Assembly (NCBI RefSeq): GCF_024494575.1
Contig: NZ_JANHDO010000005.1
Span: 1 to 64,000, forward strand
Source: Halorubrum salinum
Lineage (GTDB): Archaea > Halobacteriota > Halobacteria > Halobacteriales > Haloferacaceae
DNA length: 64,000 nucleotides
Direction: 5' to 3'
Made by a program: the position numbers and the translations under genes. Positions 42,612 to 51,993 of the stretch are shown here, one piece after another (position 1 is the stretch's first letter; each line of letters starts with the position of its first letter). The notes below the pieces were generated by a model, which worked only from the letters and a program-made list of their open reading frames with translations, was not told the origin of the DNA and made no database searches.

Positions 42612-43379
42612 GTGAAGGGACAGGACTGGTACCAGGCCGACGAGGTCGCAGAAGAGTACGAGGACGTGCGATTCTCCGGCGGCGGCGAACTCATCGATCG
42701 GCGCGAGAAGGCGGCGGTGCTCTCCGCGCTCGGACCGATCGAAGCGGGCCACCGCGTGCTGGAGGTCGCCTGCGGCACCGGTCGGTTCACGACCATGCTC
42801 GCCGACCGCGGAGCCGACATCGTCGGCCTCGACATCTCCCGGGAGATGCTCGAACAGGGGCGCGCGAAGGCCGCGAAGGCCGGAATCTCTGACACGGTCG
42901 AGTTCGTTCGCGGCGACGCCTCGCGGCTCCCGTTCCCGGACGACCACTTCGACACGGTGATCGCGATGCGATTTTTCCACCTGATGGACGACCCCGCGCC
43001 GTTCCTCGAAGAGCTGTGCCGCGTCAGCGCCGATCAGGTGTTCTTCGACACGTTCAACGGTCGGAGCCTGCGGACGCTGTACACGTGGCTTCTCCCGATG
43101 GGATCCCGGCTCTACTCCGAGGACCAAGTGGCCGACATGCTCCGAGAGGCGGGGCTCACGCTCGCGGGCGAGTCTCACGACTTCGTGCTCCCGTACGGGT
43201 TCTACCGCGAGCTTCCGGGCCCCATCGCGAAGCCGTTCCGCGTGCTCGACAGGCTCGTCGGCAACACCATCCCCGGCGACTACGTCGCGTCGGTCTCGTA
43301 CTGGGACGCGCGGATCCCGCTCGGCGACGGCCGAGAGGAGAGTCGTCCGCCGGGCGACGCGTCCGATACGGACTCCTGA
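42612..43379 (+). CDS. class I SAM-dependent methyltransferase
   Basis: From GTG at 42612 (reads MKGQDWYQADEVAEEYEDVR) the 255-aa product has motif I VLEVACGTGRFT, post-I VGLDIS, motif II region VEFVRGDASRLPFPDDHFDTVIAM and FFHLMDD. This is the UbiE/COQ5-like class with unknown substrate. An in-frame ATG 117 bases earlier adds Arg/Gly-rich sequence and is not preferred. The C-terminal half carries hydrophobic helices (YTWLLPMGSRLYSED, LPGPIAKPFRVLDRL) that may bind a lipid-like substrate. Confidence 0.85.
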   Translation: MKGQDWYQADEVAEEYEDVRFSGGGELIDRREKAAVLSALGPIEAGHRVLEVACGTGRFTTMLADRGADIVGLDISREMLEQGRAKAAKAGISDTVEFVRGDASRLPFPDDHFDTVIAMRFFHLMDDPAPFLEELCRVSADQVFFDTFNGRSLRTLYTWLLPMGSRLYSEDQVADMLREAGLTLAGESHDFVLPYGFYRELPGPIAKPFRVLDRLVGNTIPGDYVASVSYWDARIPLGDGREESRPPGDASDTDS

Positions 43380-43403
43380 ACGGGACTCGAACGGCGGCGG
43401 TAG

Positions 43404-43823
43404 CTACACCGCGTCGTCGACGACTTCCCCGACCGCGAAGTTCGGTTTCACTTCCGTCACCTCTATTTTCACGCGCTCGCCGACCTCCGTGTCGGGTACG
43501 ATGATGACGTAGCCCCGCTCGACTCTGGCGATCCCGTCTCCCTGCTTCCCGAGGTCTTCGATCTCGACGTACCGCATCTCGCCGGGCTCGACCGGCGGCT
43601 GTGGCCCGTCGTCCGACCGGGAGGCAGAGATGTCGCCGTCGCCGTCGGTCGTCGCGGCAGACTCGTCGGACTCGGACCGCGCGACGAGCGCGACGCGGTA
43701 CGTCTCGCCCGGTTCGAGAGAGCCGGTCTCGACCTCGCGACGCGGCACGTCGACCACGTATTCCCCGTCTTCCTCACGAATGTCGGCGCTGAACAGACAG
43801 AGGAGCTTCTCCGAAATTTCCAT
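43404..43823 (-). CDS. TRAM-domain protein
   Basis: The 139-aa protein MEISEKLLCLFSADIREEDG has an N-terminal beta region (YVVDVPRREVETGSLEPGETYRVALVAR), an acidic linker and a C-terminal TRAM domain (~78-138): YVEIEDLGKQGDGIARVERG, then YVIIVPDTEVGERVKIEVTEV. TRAM domains bind RNA, and stand-alone archaeal ones act as RNA chaperones. It lies next to the SRP RNA gene on the same strand (97 bases downstream of it), a chance or meaningful RNA-related pairing. Confidence 0.88.
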   Translation of the reverse strand: MEISEKLLCLFSADIREEDGEYVVDVPRREVETGSLEPGETYRVALVARSESDESAATTDGDGDISASRSDDGPQPPVEPGEMRYVEIEDLGKQGDGIARVERGYVIIVPDTEVGERVKIEVTEVKPNFAVGEVVDDAV

Positions 43824-43920
43824 AGTAGACTCCACCGGAACGTCGAGGCGGATCTGTATAGTTGTACCGCCGGGACGCGCAGAGAGACGTCACTCTCGTC
43901 CGTGTCGTCTCGACCGGTAT

Positions 43921-44231
43921 GAATGGTGGACGGGCGGGGTGGCCCGGCGTTCCGTCACGGGGTGTCCCGGTTGCCTTCTCCACCCCGCGACCCGACGAGC
44001 GACGGGCGTTCGGCGGTGGGCTGCTCGCTTCCGCGCCTGACCCGGTGTCGCCGACGAACCGCGACGGACCGCTCCTGCGAGCGGGCGCCGCGGACCGCTG
44101 TCCCCGGCGGACGAGGTTTCCACGTTGGCTCTCGGGGCCCGTGCCGGTCTGACCGGACGCGCCCGCTGTTCGGTCCCCGCTGAAGACTACCTCACGGGTG
44201 ACGAGCGGGGCCTAACCGCCCGACCTAGTCC
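43921..44231 (-). ncRNA. signal recognition particle RNA (7S RNA)
   Basis: No protein gene fits this GC-rich ~310-base stretch. On the minus strand it reads from GGACTAGGTCGGGCGG at the 5' end to GCCACCCCGCCCGTCCACC at the 3' end, and the ends can pair to form helix 5. The S-domain carries the helix 8 signature GGTCAGGCGCGGAAGCGAGC followed by AGCC (44020-44043), with the GGAA tetraloop and the asymmetric AGCAG loop that bind SRP54. A CCTTAAGG element about 25 bases upstream suits an archaeal promoter. The RNA forms the SRP with SRP19/SRP54. Ends are approximate. Confidence 0.88.
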
Positions 44232-44253
44232 ATTCCCGGCTACACGACAGGAC

Positions 44254-44261
44254 CTTAAGGG
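44254..44261 (-). promoter_or_regulatory. TATA-like element of the SRP RNA gene
   Basis: CCTTAAGG centred about 26 bases before the inferred 5' end of the SRP RNA, the normal archaeal TATA position. Confidence 0.45.
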
Positions 44262-44283
44262 CCTTTCGTTCGCCCGATTCGAA

Positions 44284-44697
44284 CTACGACAGCACCTCGC
44301 GCGCGTGCACCGCGGCGGCGACCGGAACCGGCACCGAGACGGCGACGACGGCGCGGGCGTGCCACACGAGCCAGAGGTTCTCTCGGAACAGCGGACTGGG
44401 TTCGATGGCGAGCGCCCAGAACGCCGCGCTCGCGGTCGTCGCGACGCCGAGCATCACCGCGACCCCGGCGAGCGTCCCCGGATCGAGGTTCCCCTGCTCG
44501 ATCGATCCTACGACGACCGCGCTCAAGAGCGCGAACAGCACGATTCCGGCACCGCCGACGGTCCCCGACGCGTAGTAGGCAGCGAGCTGGTCGGCCCCGC
44601 CGGATCCCGCCAGGATCGCGTACGGCGCACCGAGCACGAGCACGGTCGCGACGGCGGCGGCGATCGCCGTCCGACGGGCGGTCGCTCGAACGTTCAT
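44284..44697 (-). CDS. four-helix membrane protein, 137 aa
   Basis: From ATG at 44697 the product MNVRATARRTAIAAAVATVL has hydrophobic helices at about residues 8-30, 46-64, 74-96 and 108-130, linked by short polar loops (GSGGADQLAAYYASG, SIEQGNLDPG, EPSPLFREN). It is a conserved-looking haloarchaeal membrane protein without a motif I can name. The long frame upstream is a shadow of the gene on the other strand. Confidence 0.68.
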   Translation of the reverse strand: MNVRATARRTAIAAAVATVLVLGAPYAILAGSGGADQLAAYYASGTVGGAGIVLFALLSAVVVGSIEQGNLDPGTLAGVAVMLGVATTASAAFWALAIEPSPLFRENLWLVWHARAVVAVSVPVPVAAAVHAREVLS

Positions 44698-44812
44698 GTC
44701 GAACCGTCCGACCGGCACGGCGGTAAAAGGCCCGGATCGGCGGCGACTGCGGAGACCGCGTGGAGCGACTGCGACCCGCACCGTTTTGGGTCGGCGGCGC
44801 GGATCGCCGTAC

Positions 44813-45271
44813 ATGAGCCTCGACGTCGACCCACCGGACCCGCCAGAACTCGCCGCCGTCGACCCGAACGAGTACGAGGACGCGGAGGTCGCGGGCGGCG
44901 AGTACCGTCGCGACGAGTTGGAGGCGTTCCTCCGCGAGGGCGCGTGGGAGGAGGCGTTCGGCGAGTGGGCAGCGACGAGCGACATGGACGAGGACGACTG
45001 GCGGATCGCCGTCGACCTCGGATTGGTCTCTCGGTTCGACTTCTTCTGGGACGACTTCGCAGACCGCGTGGGCTACCACGCGCCGGGGCTCCCCGAAGAC
45101 TGGAAGGAGCGCGACCTCCACCCCGAGTTGAACTCGTGGGGGACGGTCTCCGCGATCAACGCCGGACTCACGGAGCTCGGACAGATCGTCTGTGAGACGC
45201 TCAAATCGGAGTACATCGACTGGGAGGCCGAGTTCGACGCCCCGGACGACCTGCCGGATTTCGGAGAGTAG
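44813..45271 (+). CDS. acidic haloarchaeal protein, 152 aa
   Basis: The protein MSLDVDPPDPPELAAVDPNE has a strongly acidic first third, then helices around DELEAFLREGAWEEAFGEW and WRIAVDLGLVSRFDFFWDDF, and a conserved-looking C-terminus (LNSWGTVSAINAGLTELGQI). No catalytic motif is visible. Composition and length suggest a real, soluble cytoplasmic protein; function unknown. Confidence 0.68.
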   Translation: MSLDVDPPDPPELAAVDPNEYEDAEVAGGEYRRDELEAFLREGAWEEAFGEWAATSDMDEDDWRIAVDLGLVSRFDFFWDDFADRVGYHAPGLPEDWKERDLHPELNSWGTVSAINAGLTELGQIVCETLKSEYIDWEAEFDAPDDLPDFGE

Positions 45272-45313
45272 ATCCCCTACGGCCCGCGCCGCTTCGCGGT
45301 CGTCAGCCGAGAA

Positions 45314-46339
45314 TCAGTGACCCCAGAGGGTGCCGTCGGGGTCGTACCGCGCGTCCATGATCCGGTCCCACTGTGTGTCCGAGAGCTCGAGGTCCGTCGC
45401 CGCGACGTTCTCTGCGAGCTGTTCCGTCGTACGTGCGCCGACGATGGGGACGCAGGTGAACTCGTCCCACTCGGTGAGCCACGCGAGCGCGACCTGCGCC
45501 GGCGTCGCGTCGAGATCGGCCGCGACCTCGCGGACCGCGTCGAGCACCTTCCAGCCGCGCTCGGAGAGATAGAACCGCTCGAACCGGTCGTCGAGGCTCG
45601 CCCGCGACCCGTCCGGCGCGATCACCTGCTCCGGGTCGTCCGGGTCGGCGCGCTCGTACTTCCCGGTGAGGAACCCTCCGGCCAGCGGCGAGTACGGACA
45701 GACGGCGATGTCCTGGTCGATACAGACGTCGAGGTACTCTTTGACGTCCTCGTAGTAGCCGGCGTGGTGGAGCGGCTGGACCACGTCGAACCCCGCGTAG
45801 TCGTTGGCGTCGGCGGTCCACAGCGCCTTGGTCAGTTGCCACGCCGCCATCGTCGACGCGCCGAGGTAGTGCACTTTCCCCGCCGAGACCAGCTCGTCGA
45901 GGGTGCGCATCGTCTCCTCGACGGGCGTCTCCTCGTCGAAGCGGTGGATGTAGTAGATGTCGAGGTAGTCGGTGTCGAGCCGGTCGAGCGTCCCCTCGAC
46001 TTGCGCCCGAATGTGCTTGCGGCCGAGCCCCGAGTCGTTGGGGCCGGGCTCGCCGCGGCCGTCGAACGGGAAGTACACCTTCGAGGCGATCACGTAGTCC
46101 TCGCGGTCGCGCTCGTCGAGCCACTCGCCGACGTACTTCTCGCTCGTCCCGTTCGGCGTCCCGTAGACGTTCGCCGTATCGATGAAGTTGATCCCGTGAG
46201 ACTCCGCCGCGTCGAGGAGTTCGTGGGCCTCCTCGCGGCCCGTCTCCACGACGCCGTTCGTCTCGCGTCCGAATCGCCACGTCCCGAAACAGAGTTCCGA
46301 GACGGACAGTCCCGTGTTGCCGAGCCGTCGGTAGTCCAT
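45314..46339 (-). CDS. aldo/keto reductase, AKR11-like
   Basis: The 341-aa protein MDYRRLGNTGLSVSELCFGT shows the AKR set: FIDTANVYGTPNGTSE (Asp, Tyr), VIASKVYFP (Lys), YYIHRFDEETP (His), and the cofactor motif VPIVGARTTEQLAENV. It resembles potassium-channel-beta/YhdN-type general stress reductases. Substrate unknown. Start chosen at ATG 46339, which gives the family-typical beginning. Confidence 0.92.
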   Translation of the reverse strand: MDYRRLGNTGLSVSELCFGTWRFGRETNGVVETGREEAHELLDAAESHGINFIDTANVYGTPNGTSEKYVGEWLDERDREDYVIASKVYFPFDGRGEPGPNDSGLGRKHIRAQVEGTLDRLDTDYLDIYYIHRFDEETPVEETMRTLDELVSAGKVHYLGASTMAAWQLTKALWTADANDYAGFDVVQPLHHAGYYEDVKEYLDVCIDQDIAVCPYSPLAGGFLTGKYERADPDDPEQVIAPDGSRASLDDRFERFYLSERGWKVLDAVREVAADLDATPAQVALAWLTEWDEFTCVPIVGARTTEQLAENVAATDLELSDTQWDRIMDARYDPDGTLWGH

Positions 46340-46423
46340 ACGCCCACCTCGAGTCTGCGGTTTATAAATCGTGGCGGCAGCGGCGGACGCCACGGTTATC
46401 ATCTGGGACGCAGTAGCGTGCGC

Positions 46424-47122
46424 ATGGAGTACGATTCCATCTCGACGGTCACGGTCGACTCGTACAGCACGCTCGTCGACATCGGCTCACAGGAGGCGGT
46501 GCTCGAAGCGCACGTCGACGGGTTGGACGACGCGGAGGCCGTCTCACAGCTGTGGCGCGCGCAGTACCTCCAGTACTCGATGATCGCGAACGACATCGAC
46601 GCCTACGAGCCGTTCTGGGACCTCATCGGACAGGGTCTCCGCTACGCCCTCGAAGCGAACGGGTACGACGTACCGGAGGCCACCCGCGACGAGATCCGCC
46701 GTACCGTGTACGAGGACGAACTGTCCATCTTCGACGACGTCGAGGCGGGAATCGAGCGGATCACCGACGCGGGCTACGAGGTGTACATCGTCTCGAACGG
46801 CTCGCCCGAGATGCTGGACCACCTGGTCGCGGCCGCCGGCCTCGGCGACATCGTGACGGACGCGATCAGCGCGCACGAGGTGGAGACGTACAAGCCGGAC
46901 GCGGCGATCTACGAGCACGCCGCCGACCGGACGGACACGCCGATCGAAGAGGTGTTACACGCCTCCGGCGGCGGAATGCGCGACGTGTGGGGCGCGAAAC
47001 ACGCCGGAATGTCGACGGCGTGGGTGTCCCGTCCCGGAAAGGAGCTTCCGACCGAAGAGCTGGGCCCCGAGCCGGACATCGTCATCGAGGACTTCCACGA
47101 TCTGGCCGACCGACTGGAGTGA
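46424..47122 (+). CDS. haloacid dehalogenase type II-like HAD hydrolase
   Basis: The 232-aa protein has HAD motif I in VTVDSYSTLVD (Asp nucleophile; the second Asp of DxD is replaced by Tyr, as in dehalogenases), motif II YIVSNGS, motif III Lys in EVETYKPDAAIY and motif IV region ASGGGMRDVWGAKHAG. The cap domain is helical (EAHVDGLDDAEAVSQLWRAQ). It may dehalogenate 2-haloacids or dephosphorylate a small acid. It is divergent from the aldo/keto reductase gene, with 84 bases between them. Confidence 0.88.
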   Translation: MEYDSISTVTVDSYSTLVDIGSQEAVLEAHVDGLDDAEAVSQLWRAQYLQYSMIANDIDAYEPFWDLIGQGLRYALEANGYDVPEATRDEIRRTVYEDELSIFDDVEAGIERITDAGYEVYIVSNGSPEMLDHLVAAAGLGDIVTDAISAHEVETYKPDAAIYEHAADRTDTPIEEVLHASGGGMRDVWGAKHAGMSTAWVSRPGKELPTEELGPEPDIVIEDFHDLADRLE

Positions 47123-47249
47123 GCCCTCTTCGCCGACCTGCCGGAGACGTCTGAGCGCGGACGCGGGTGGCACGGACGGAGTCGCCGGCACGGACGCGAG
47201 TGGCGCAGACGGCGCGGCTTTTATGACCGCGGTGCGTGACCGTCCGCAC

Positions 47250-47990
47250 ATGACGACGCTCGACGACGCGGCGGTCCTGGTGACGGGCGCGAGTTCGGGG
47301 ATCGGCGAGGCGACGGCGCACGCGCTCGCCGAGCGCGGCGCGAACGTCGCCCTCCTGGCCCGTCGCGAGGAGCGGCTCGAATCGATCGCCGAGGAGCTGG
47401 AAGCCGAGTACGACGCACGGGCCCTCGTCGTTCCCGGAGACGTCCGCGATCGGGCGACCTCCGCGGCGGCGGTCGAGGCCGTCGTCGAGGCGTTCGGCGG
47501 ACTGGACGTGGTCGTCTCGAACGCCGGACTCGGCCGCGGCGGCGACGTCGAGACGATGACGGACGAGGCGTACGCGGCGATGCAGGAGACGAACGTCGAC
47601 GGAACGTTCTTTCTCACCCGAGAGGCGCTTTCACACCTGAAAGCGAGCGAGGGGTCGCTCGTCTTCGTCGGGAGCTTCGCCGGGAAGTTCCCCCGCCCGT
47701 TCAACCCCGTGTACGCCGCGACCAAGTGGTGGGTGCGCGGATTCGCCCACAGCGTCGCGGCGCAAGTCGGCGACGAGGGCGTCGCCGTGAGCGTGGTCAA
47801 CCCCTCCGAGGTCCGCACCGAGTTCGGGAGCGAGGACGGCGAGCCGTTCGAGGAGCGGTTCGAACCGGGATCGGTGACGGAGCCCGAAGAGATCGCCGAG
47901 GCGATCGCCTTCGCGGCGTCGCGACCGGGGTCGACGGCTCAGGAGATCGACCTCTACCGTCGCGACAAGTACGCCGACACGATGGGGTGA
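47250..47990 (+). CDS. short-chain dehydrogenase/reductase
   Basis: The 246-aa protein has the NAD(P) motif VTGASSGIGEATAHALAE, the acidic-site LLARREERL (favouring NADPH), NAG in VVSNAGLGRGG, the catalytic Ser region FVGSFAGKF, and the Tyr-x3-Lys in PVYAATKWW. It reduces an unknown ketone or aldehyde. An ATG nine codons earlier (47223) is possible, but MTTLDDAAVLVTG is the family-type start. Confidence 0.92.
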   Translation: MTTLDDAAVLVTGASSGIGEATAHALAERGANVALLARREERLESIAEELEAEYDARALVVPGDVRDRATSAAAVEAVVEAFGGLDVVVSNAGLGRGGDVETMTDEAYAAMQETNVDGTFFLTREALSHLKASEGSLVFVGSFAGKFPRPFNPVYAATKWWVRGFAHSVAAQVGDEGVAVSVVNPSEVRTEFGSEDGEPFEERFEPGSVTEPEEIAEAIAFAASRPGSTAQEIDLYRRDKYADTMG

Positions 47991-47991
47991 C

Positions 47992-48096
47992 TCACTCCCG
48001 GATCGGCGCGCCACACTCCGGACAGGCGTCCCGCTCACGCGAGACGGCCAGGTCGCAGGCCGGACAGAACCGTCGGTCGCAGACCGAGTCGCCCAT
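47992..48096 (-). CDS. 34-aa CPxCG zinc-finger micro-protein
   Basis: The frame MGDSVCDRRFCPACDLAVSR continues to DACPECGAPIRE, giving CPAC and CPEC pairs that can bind one zinc. Such CPxCG micro-proteins are a known haloarchaeal class; some affect swarming and biofilm. It is convergent with the SDR gene, one base beyond its stop. It is too short for usual gene callers. Confidence 0.65.
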   Translation of the reverse strand: MGDSVCDRRFCPACDLAVSRERDACPECGAPIRE

Positions 48097-48168
48097 ACTC
48101 GGTCCGGACGCGGGCCCGAAACAAAAAGATCCGGCTCGGACGCGTCGCCGAATCTGGTGATCGGGAGT

Positions 48169-49341
48169 CTACGCCTCGTGTCCCTGGGCGGCGAGTGCGT
48201 CATCCAGCGCGGAGAGCGCGTACTGGACGTTCTTCGGGCGCGCGGAGTAGCCCATGCAGCCGATCCGCCAGACGTCGCCGGCGAGGTCACCGAGGCCGGC
48301 GGCGATCTCGATGTCGTACTCGGCGAGCAAGTGGTCGATGACCGCGGCGTCGTCGACGCCGTCGGGAACCTGCACGGCGTTCAGGCTCGGGAGCCAGTAC
48401 TCGTCTGCCGCGTTCATCTCCAAGCCGAGGTCCTGTAACCCCGACTTCAGCTCACCGGCGACCTCGCGGTGGCGTTCCCACCGCGCCTCGATGCCCTCCT
48501 CTGCGACGAGCCGGAGCGCCTCGCGGAGCGCGTACACGTTCGTGATCGGCGCGGTGTGGTGATACGAGCGCTCGTCGCCCCAGTACCCTTCGAGCAGCGA
48601 GAGGTCGAGGTACCACGACTTGGTCGGCTCCTCGCGGTCCAGAACCTTGTCTATCGCCCGGTCGTTGAGCGTGAGCGGACTCGCGCCGGGCGGACACGAG
48701 AGGCACTTCTGCGAGCCGGAGTAGGCGACATCGATGTCCCAGTCGTCGACCCGGAGTTCGACCCCGCCGAGCGACGTGACCGAGTCGGCGATGACGTAAG
48801 CGTCGTGAGCGTGAGCGATATCTGTCAGCTCCGGGACGTTCGGCTGTAACACCCCGGTCGAGGTCTCGGCGTGGACGAACCCGAACACGTCCGGTTGGTG
48901 CTCGTCGAACGCGCGCTCGACGTCGACGGGGTCGAGCGGCTCGCCCCACGGCGCGTCGACCGTGACCACGTCGCCGCCGGCGCGCTCCGCCATCGACCGC
49001 ATCCGACCGCCGAAGTAGCCGTTCGTCGGCACCAACATCGTGTCACCGGGTTCGACGAGGTTGCCGATAGCGGCCTCCATCGACGCGGAACCGGTACCGG
49101 AGACGGGGATCGTCCACCGGTTATCGGTCCGGAACGTGTATCGAAGCAGCTCCTGTACCTCGTCCATGATCTCGATGAACGCCGGGTCGAGGTGACCGAC
49201 GAGCGGCGTGCTCATCGCCCTGAGCACTCGCGGATGGACGTCGCTCGGGCCGGGACCCATAAGCGTTCGGTCCGGCGGCGTCAGCTCGTCGACCTCGGGC
49301 GCGGCCTCGATCGAGGGGTCGATCTGCGGCGTTTCGCTCAT
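48169..49341 (-). CDS. PLP-dependent aminotransferase, alanine-glyoxylate/serine-pyruvate type
   Basis: The 390-aa class V enzyme has LMGPGPSDVHPRVLRAMSTP, VSGTGSASMEAAIGNL, HAETSTGVLQP, IADSVTSLGGVEL and the PLP Lys in AYSGSQKCLSCPPG, ending in a domain with WRIGCMGYSARPKNV. It probably moves an amino group between alanine (or serine) and glyoxylate. The ATG at 49341 starts MSETPQIDPSIEAAPEVDEL, an acidic haloadapted head. Confidence 0.92.
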   Translation of the reverse strand: MSETPQIDPSIEAAPEVDELTPPDRTLMGPGPSDVHPRVLRAMSTPLVGHLDPAFIEIMDEVQELLRYTFRTDNRWTIPVSGTGSASMEAAIGNLVEPGDTMLVPTNGYFGGRMRSMAERAGGDVVTVDAPWGEPLDPVDVERAFDEHQPDVFGFVHAETSTGVLQPNVPELTDIAHAHDAYVIADSVTSLGGVELRVDDWDIDVAYSGSQKCLSCPPGASPLTLNDRAIDKVLDREEPTKSWYLDLSLLEGYWGDERSYHHTAPITNVYALREALRLVAEEGIEARWERHREVAGELKSGLQDLGLEMNAADEYWLPSLNAVQVPDGVDDAAVIDHLLAEYDIEIAAGLGDLAGDVWRIGCMGYSARPKNVQYALSALDDALAAQGHEA

Positions 49342-49428
49342 ACCGGATATCGCGGCGGTGACCGTCAAAAGTTCAGCGGAACGAGCGTTCCCGTGCCACA
49401 CCGGACCACGGGGACGGACGAGACGGGG

Positions 49429-51390
49429 CTAGGCCGCGTCGACGAAGTCCGGATCGGTCCGCTTCTCGTCGCGCTCGTCGACGAGGTGGTCGACGAAGGT
49501 GTCGAGGTCGACGTCGCCGCGCTGGTTCTCGAAGCGGTCGCGCACGGAGACGGTTCCCGCCTCCTGCTCGTCGTCGCCGACGATCACCATGTACGGGAGC
49601 CGGTCGTCGTGGCCCGCGCGGATCTTCCGGCCGACCGTCCAGTCGCGGTCCTCGACCTCGACGCGGAAGCCCGCGTCCTCCAACTCGTTTTTCACGCGGT
49701 GGGCGTACCCCAGCGTCTCGTCGGAGACGGGGAGGATGCGGACCTGCTCCGGGGCGAGCCACAGCGGGAAGTCCCCGTCGAAGTGCTCGATGAGCACCAT
49801 GAAGAAGCGCTCGTAGCTGCCGTACAGCGCCCGGTGGATCATCACCGGCTGGTGCTCCTCGTTGTCCTCGCCGGTGTAGGTCAGGTCGAACCGCTCCGGC
49901 ATGTTGAAATCGAGCTGGACGGTCGGCCCGTCCCAGACGCGACCGAGGGCGTCCTCGAAGCCGAAGTCGATTTTCGGGCCGTAGAAGGCCCCGTCGCCCG
50001 GCTCGACGTCGTAGTCGTAGCCGCCGGATTCGAGCACGTCGCGGAGCTGGTCCTCGGCGGACTCCCAGATCTCGTCGCCGCCGACGGATTTGTCGGGTCG
50101 GGTCGCCAGCGCGACCTCGACCTCGAGATCGAGCGTCTCGACGACCTCGAAGATCATCTCGATCACCGACTCGATCTCCTGACGGATCTGGTCGGGTCGC
50201 ACGAACAGGTGCCCGTCGTCGATGGTGAACGACCAGACCCGGGAGAGCCCGGAGAGTTCGCCGCGCTGTTCTTTCCGATACACCTTCCCGTTCTCGAAGT
50301 AGCGCTGGGGCAGGTCGCGGTACGACCACGACTGCTGATCGAAGATCGTCGCGTGGCCCGGGCAGTTCATGGGCTTCAGGCCGTACTCCTCGTCGTTGAC
50401 GTCGAGGAGGAACATGTCGTCTTTGTAGTTCTCGTAGTGGCCGGACTTCTTCCACAGCTCAGTCCGGAACACGTGCGGCGTCTCGACCTCCTCGTAGCCG
50501 TTCTCGCGGTTCAGCTCGTTCGCGAAGTTCGACAGCTCGCGGAGCACCGTCTTCCCCGGCGGGTGATACAGCGGGAGTCCGGGACCGGTCACCGTCGGGA
50601 TCGAAAAGAGGTTCATCTCCTGTCCGATCTTCCGGTGATCGCGCTCTTTGGCCTGCTCGCGCAGCTCCAAGTGCTCTTCGAGGTCGGACTCGGAGGCGAA
50701 CGCCGTCCCGTACACGCGGGTGAGGGTGTCGTTGTCCTCGTCGCCGCGCCAGTAGGCGGCCGACACCTCCAGTAGGGTCGCCGCGCCGATCTCGCCGGTC
50801 GAGTCGACGTGCGGCCCCTGACAGAGGTCCCGCCAGCCGTCCTGCACGTAGAAGGTGACCTCCTCGTCGTCGGCCTCCTCCTCCAGTATCTGCCGTTTGT
50901 ACTCGTTGTCGGCGTAGATCGCCTTGGCGTCCTCGCGCGAGCGGACCTCGCGCTCGATCTCGTAGTCGGCCTCGATGATCGCCTCCATCTCGGCTTCGAT
51001 CGCGTCGAGGTCGTCCTCGTCGAGGTCGACGTCGGTCACGTCGTAATAAAACCCCTCGTCGGTCGGGGGACCGATGGTGAGCGTCGCCTCGGGATGGAGC
51101 CGCTGGAGCGCCTGCGCGAACACGTGGGCGGCGGAGTGGCGCAACACGGTGAGGTACTCGTCGGACTGGTCCGTGACGATCTCGATCTGTGCGCCGTCGT
51201 GGACCGTCGCGTGCTTTTCGACGAGTTCGCCGTCGATCTTCCCCGCCACGGTGTCGCGGCCGAGTCCGGGGCCGATCTCGTAGGCGACGTCTTCGACAGT
51301 CGCCCCCGCCGGCACGTCGAGTTCTGATCCGTCCGGGAGGACGACCGTCACCGCGGCCGCGTCATCGGCCTCCGCATCGGTCTCGCTCAT
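49429..51390 (-). CDS. thrS: threonyl-tRNA synthetase
   Basis: The 653-aa class II synthetase has an N-terminal TGS domain (about 15-75, [20 protein letters not shown]), a second editing-type domain with [18 protein letters not shown], then the class II core: motif 1 around [31 protein letters not shown], motif 2 [20 protein letters not shown], motif 3 [19 protein letters not shown], and the anticodon-binding domain from [13 protein letters not shown]. It charges tRNA-Thr and edits mischarged serine. Start at 51390 gives [14 protein letters not shown]. Confidence 0.95.
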   Translation of the reverse strand: MSETDAEADDAAAVTVVLPDGSELDVPAGATVEDVAYEIGPGLGRDTVAGKIDGELVEKHATVHDGAQIEIVTDQSDEYLTVLRHSAAHVFAQALQRLHPEATLTIGPPTDEGFYYDVTDVDLDEDDLDAIEAEMEAIIEADYEIEREVRSREDAKAIYADNEYKRQILEEEADDEEVTFYVQDGWRDLCQGPHVDSTGEIGAATLLEVSAAYWRGDEDNDTLTRVYGTAFASESDLEEHLELREQAKERDHRKIGQEMNLFSIPTVTGPGLPLYHPPGKTVLRELSNFANELNRENGYEEVETPHVFRTELWKKSGHYENYKDDMFLLDVNDEEYGLKPMNCPGHATIFDQQSWSYRDLPQRYFENGKVYRKEQRGELSGLSRVWSFTIDDGHLFVRPDQIRQEIESVIEMIFEVVETLDLEVEVALATRPDKSVGGDEIWESAEDQLRDVLESGGYDYDVEPGDGAFYGPKIDFGFEDALGRVWDGPTVQLDFNMPERFDLTYTGEDNEEHQPVMIHRALYGSYERFFMVLIEHFDGDFPLWLAPEQVRILPVSDETLGYAHRVKNELEDAGFRVEVEDRDWTVGRKIRAGHDDRLPYMVIVGDDEQEAGTVSVRDRFENQRGDVDLDTFVDHLVDERDEKRTDPDFVDAA

Positions 51391-51498
51391 ACCTCTTCGA
51401 AGCCGGACGAACGGCATAAGTGTGTTCGATCCGCGGTTTCGGCGACCGGTTCGTGACGCGGTTTTTGCCGCCGCTTCCCGGCGAGGTCCGCTCTGCGG

Positions 51499-51921
51499 TC
51501 AGCCGCGCAGCCGCTCGTGTTCGACCTTCATACACCGGTCCTGGACCACGTCGATCCCCGCCGCCTCCGTCTCGCCCGCCGCCTCGTCGTGGCTGATGCC
51601 GAGCTGGAGCCACATCGTTCCGGCGTCGCCCCGCGCCGCGTGCCGGTCGCGGACGGCCGCGGCGATCTCCGGCACCTCGTCGCTCGGGCGGAACACGTCG
51701 ACCACGTCGATCTCGGCGTCGACGTCGCCGATCGCGTCGTAGGCGGGCTCGCCGAGAACCTCGTCGGCGAAGGGGTTCACCGGAATAACGCGATACCCCT
51801 CTCGCTGGAGGTACGCCGGCACCTCGTGGGCGGCCTTGCCGGGCGTCGTCGAACAGCCGACGACGGCGATAGTGTCGGCGTCGAACACGGCGTCGAGTTC
51901 GGCGTCATCAGTGATGGGCAT
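51499..51921 (-). CDS. CoA-binding domain protein
   Basis: The 140-aa protein MPITDDAELDAVFDADTIAV is a YccU-like CoA_binding_2 domain: Rossmann entry VVGCSTTPGKAAHEVPAYLQ, VIPVNPFADEVLGEPAYDAI, and VVDVFRPSDEVPEIAAAV. The family binds coenzyme A or a related nucleotide; the physiological role is unknown. It is directly downstream of the start region of the next operon on the same strand. Confidence 0.9.
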   Translation of the reverse strand: MPITDDAELDAVFDADTIAVVGCSTTPGKAAHEVPAYLQREGYRVIPVNPFADEVLGEPAYDAIGDVDAEIDVVDVFRPSDEVPEIAAAVRDRHAARGDAGTMWLQLGISHDEAAGETEAAGIDVVQDRCMKVEHERLRG

Positions 51922-51993
51922 GCGTCGGGGTACGCACTGCGACACCGTAAATCATCCCGAGGTTCGACGTCACCCGGCCTGTCGGCCCGAGCC

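Noticed and set aside
43862-44183. Several protein frames in the 43.9-44.2 kb gap
   Set aside because: The stretch is better explained by the SRP RNA on the minus strand.
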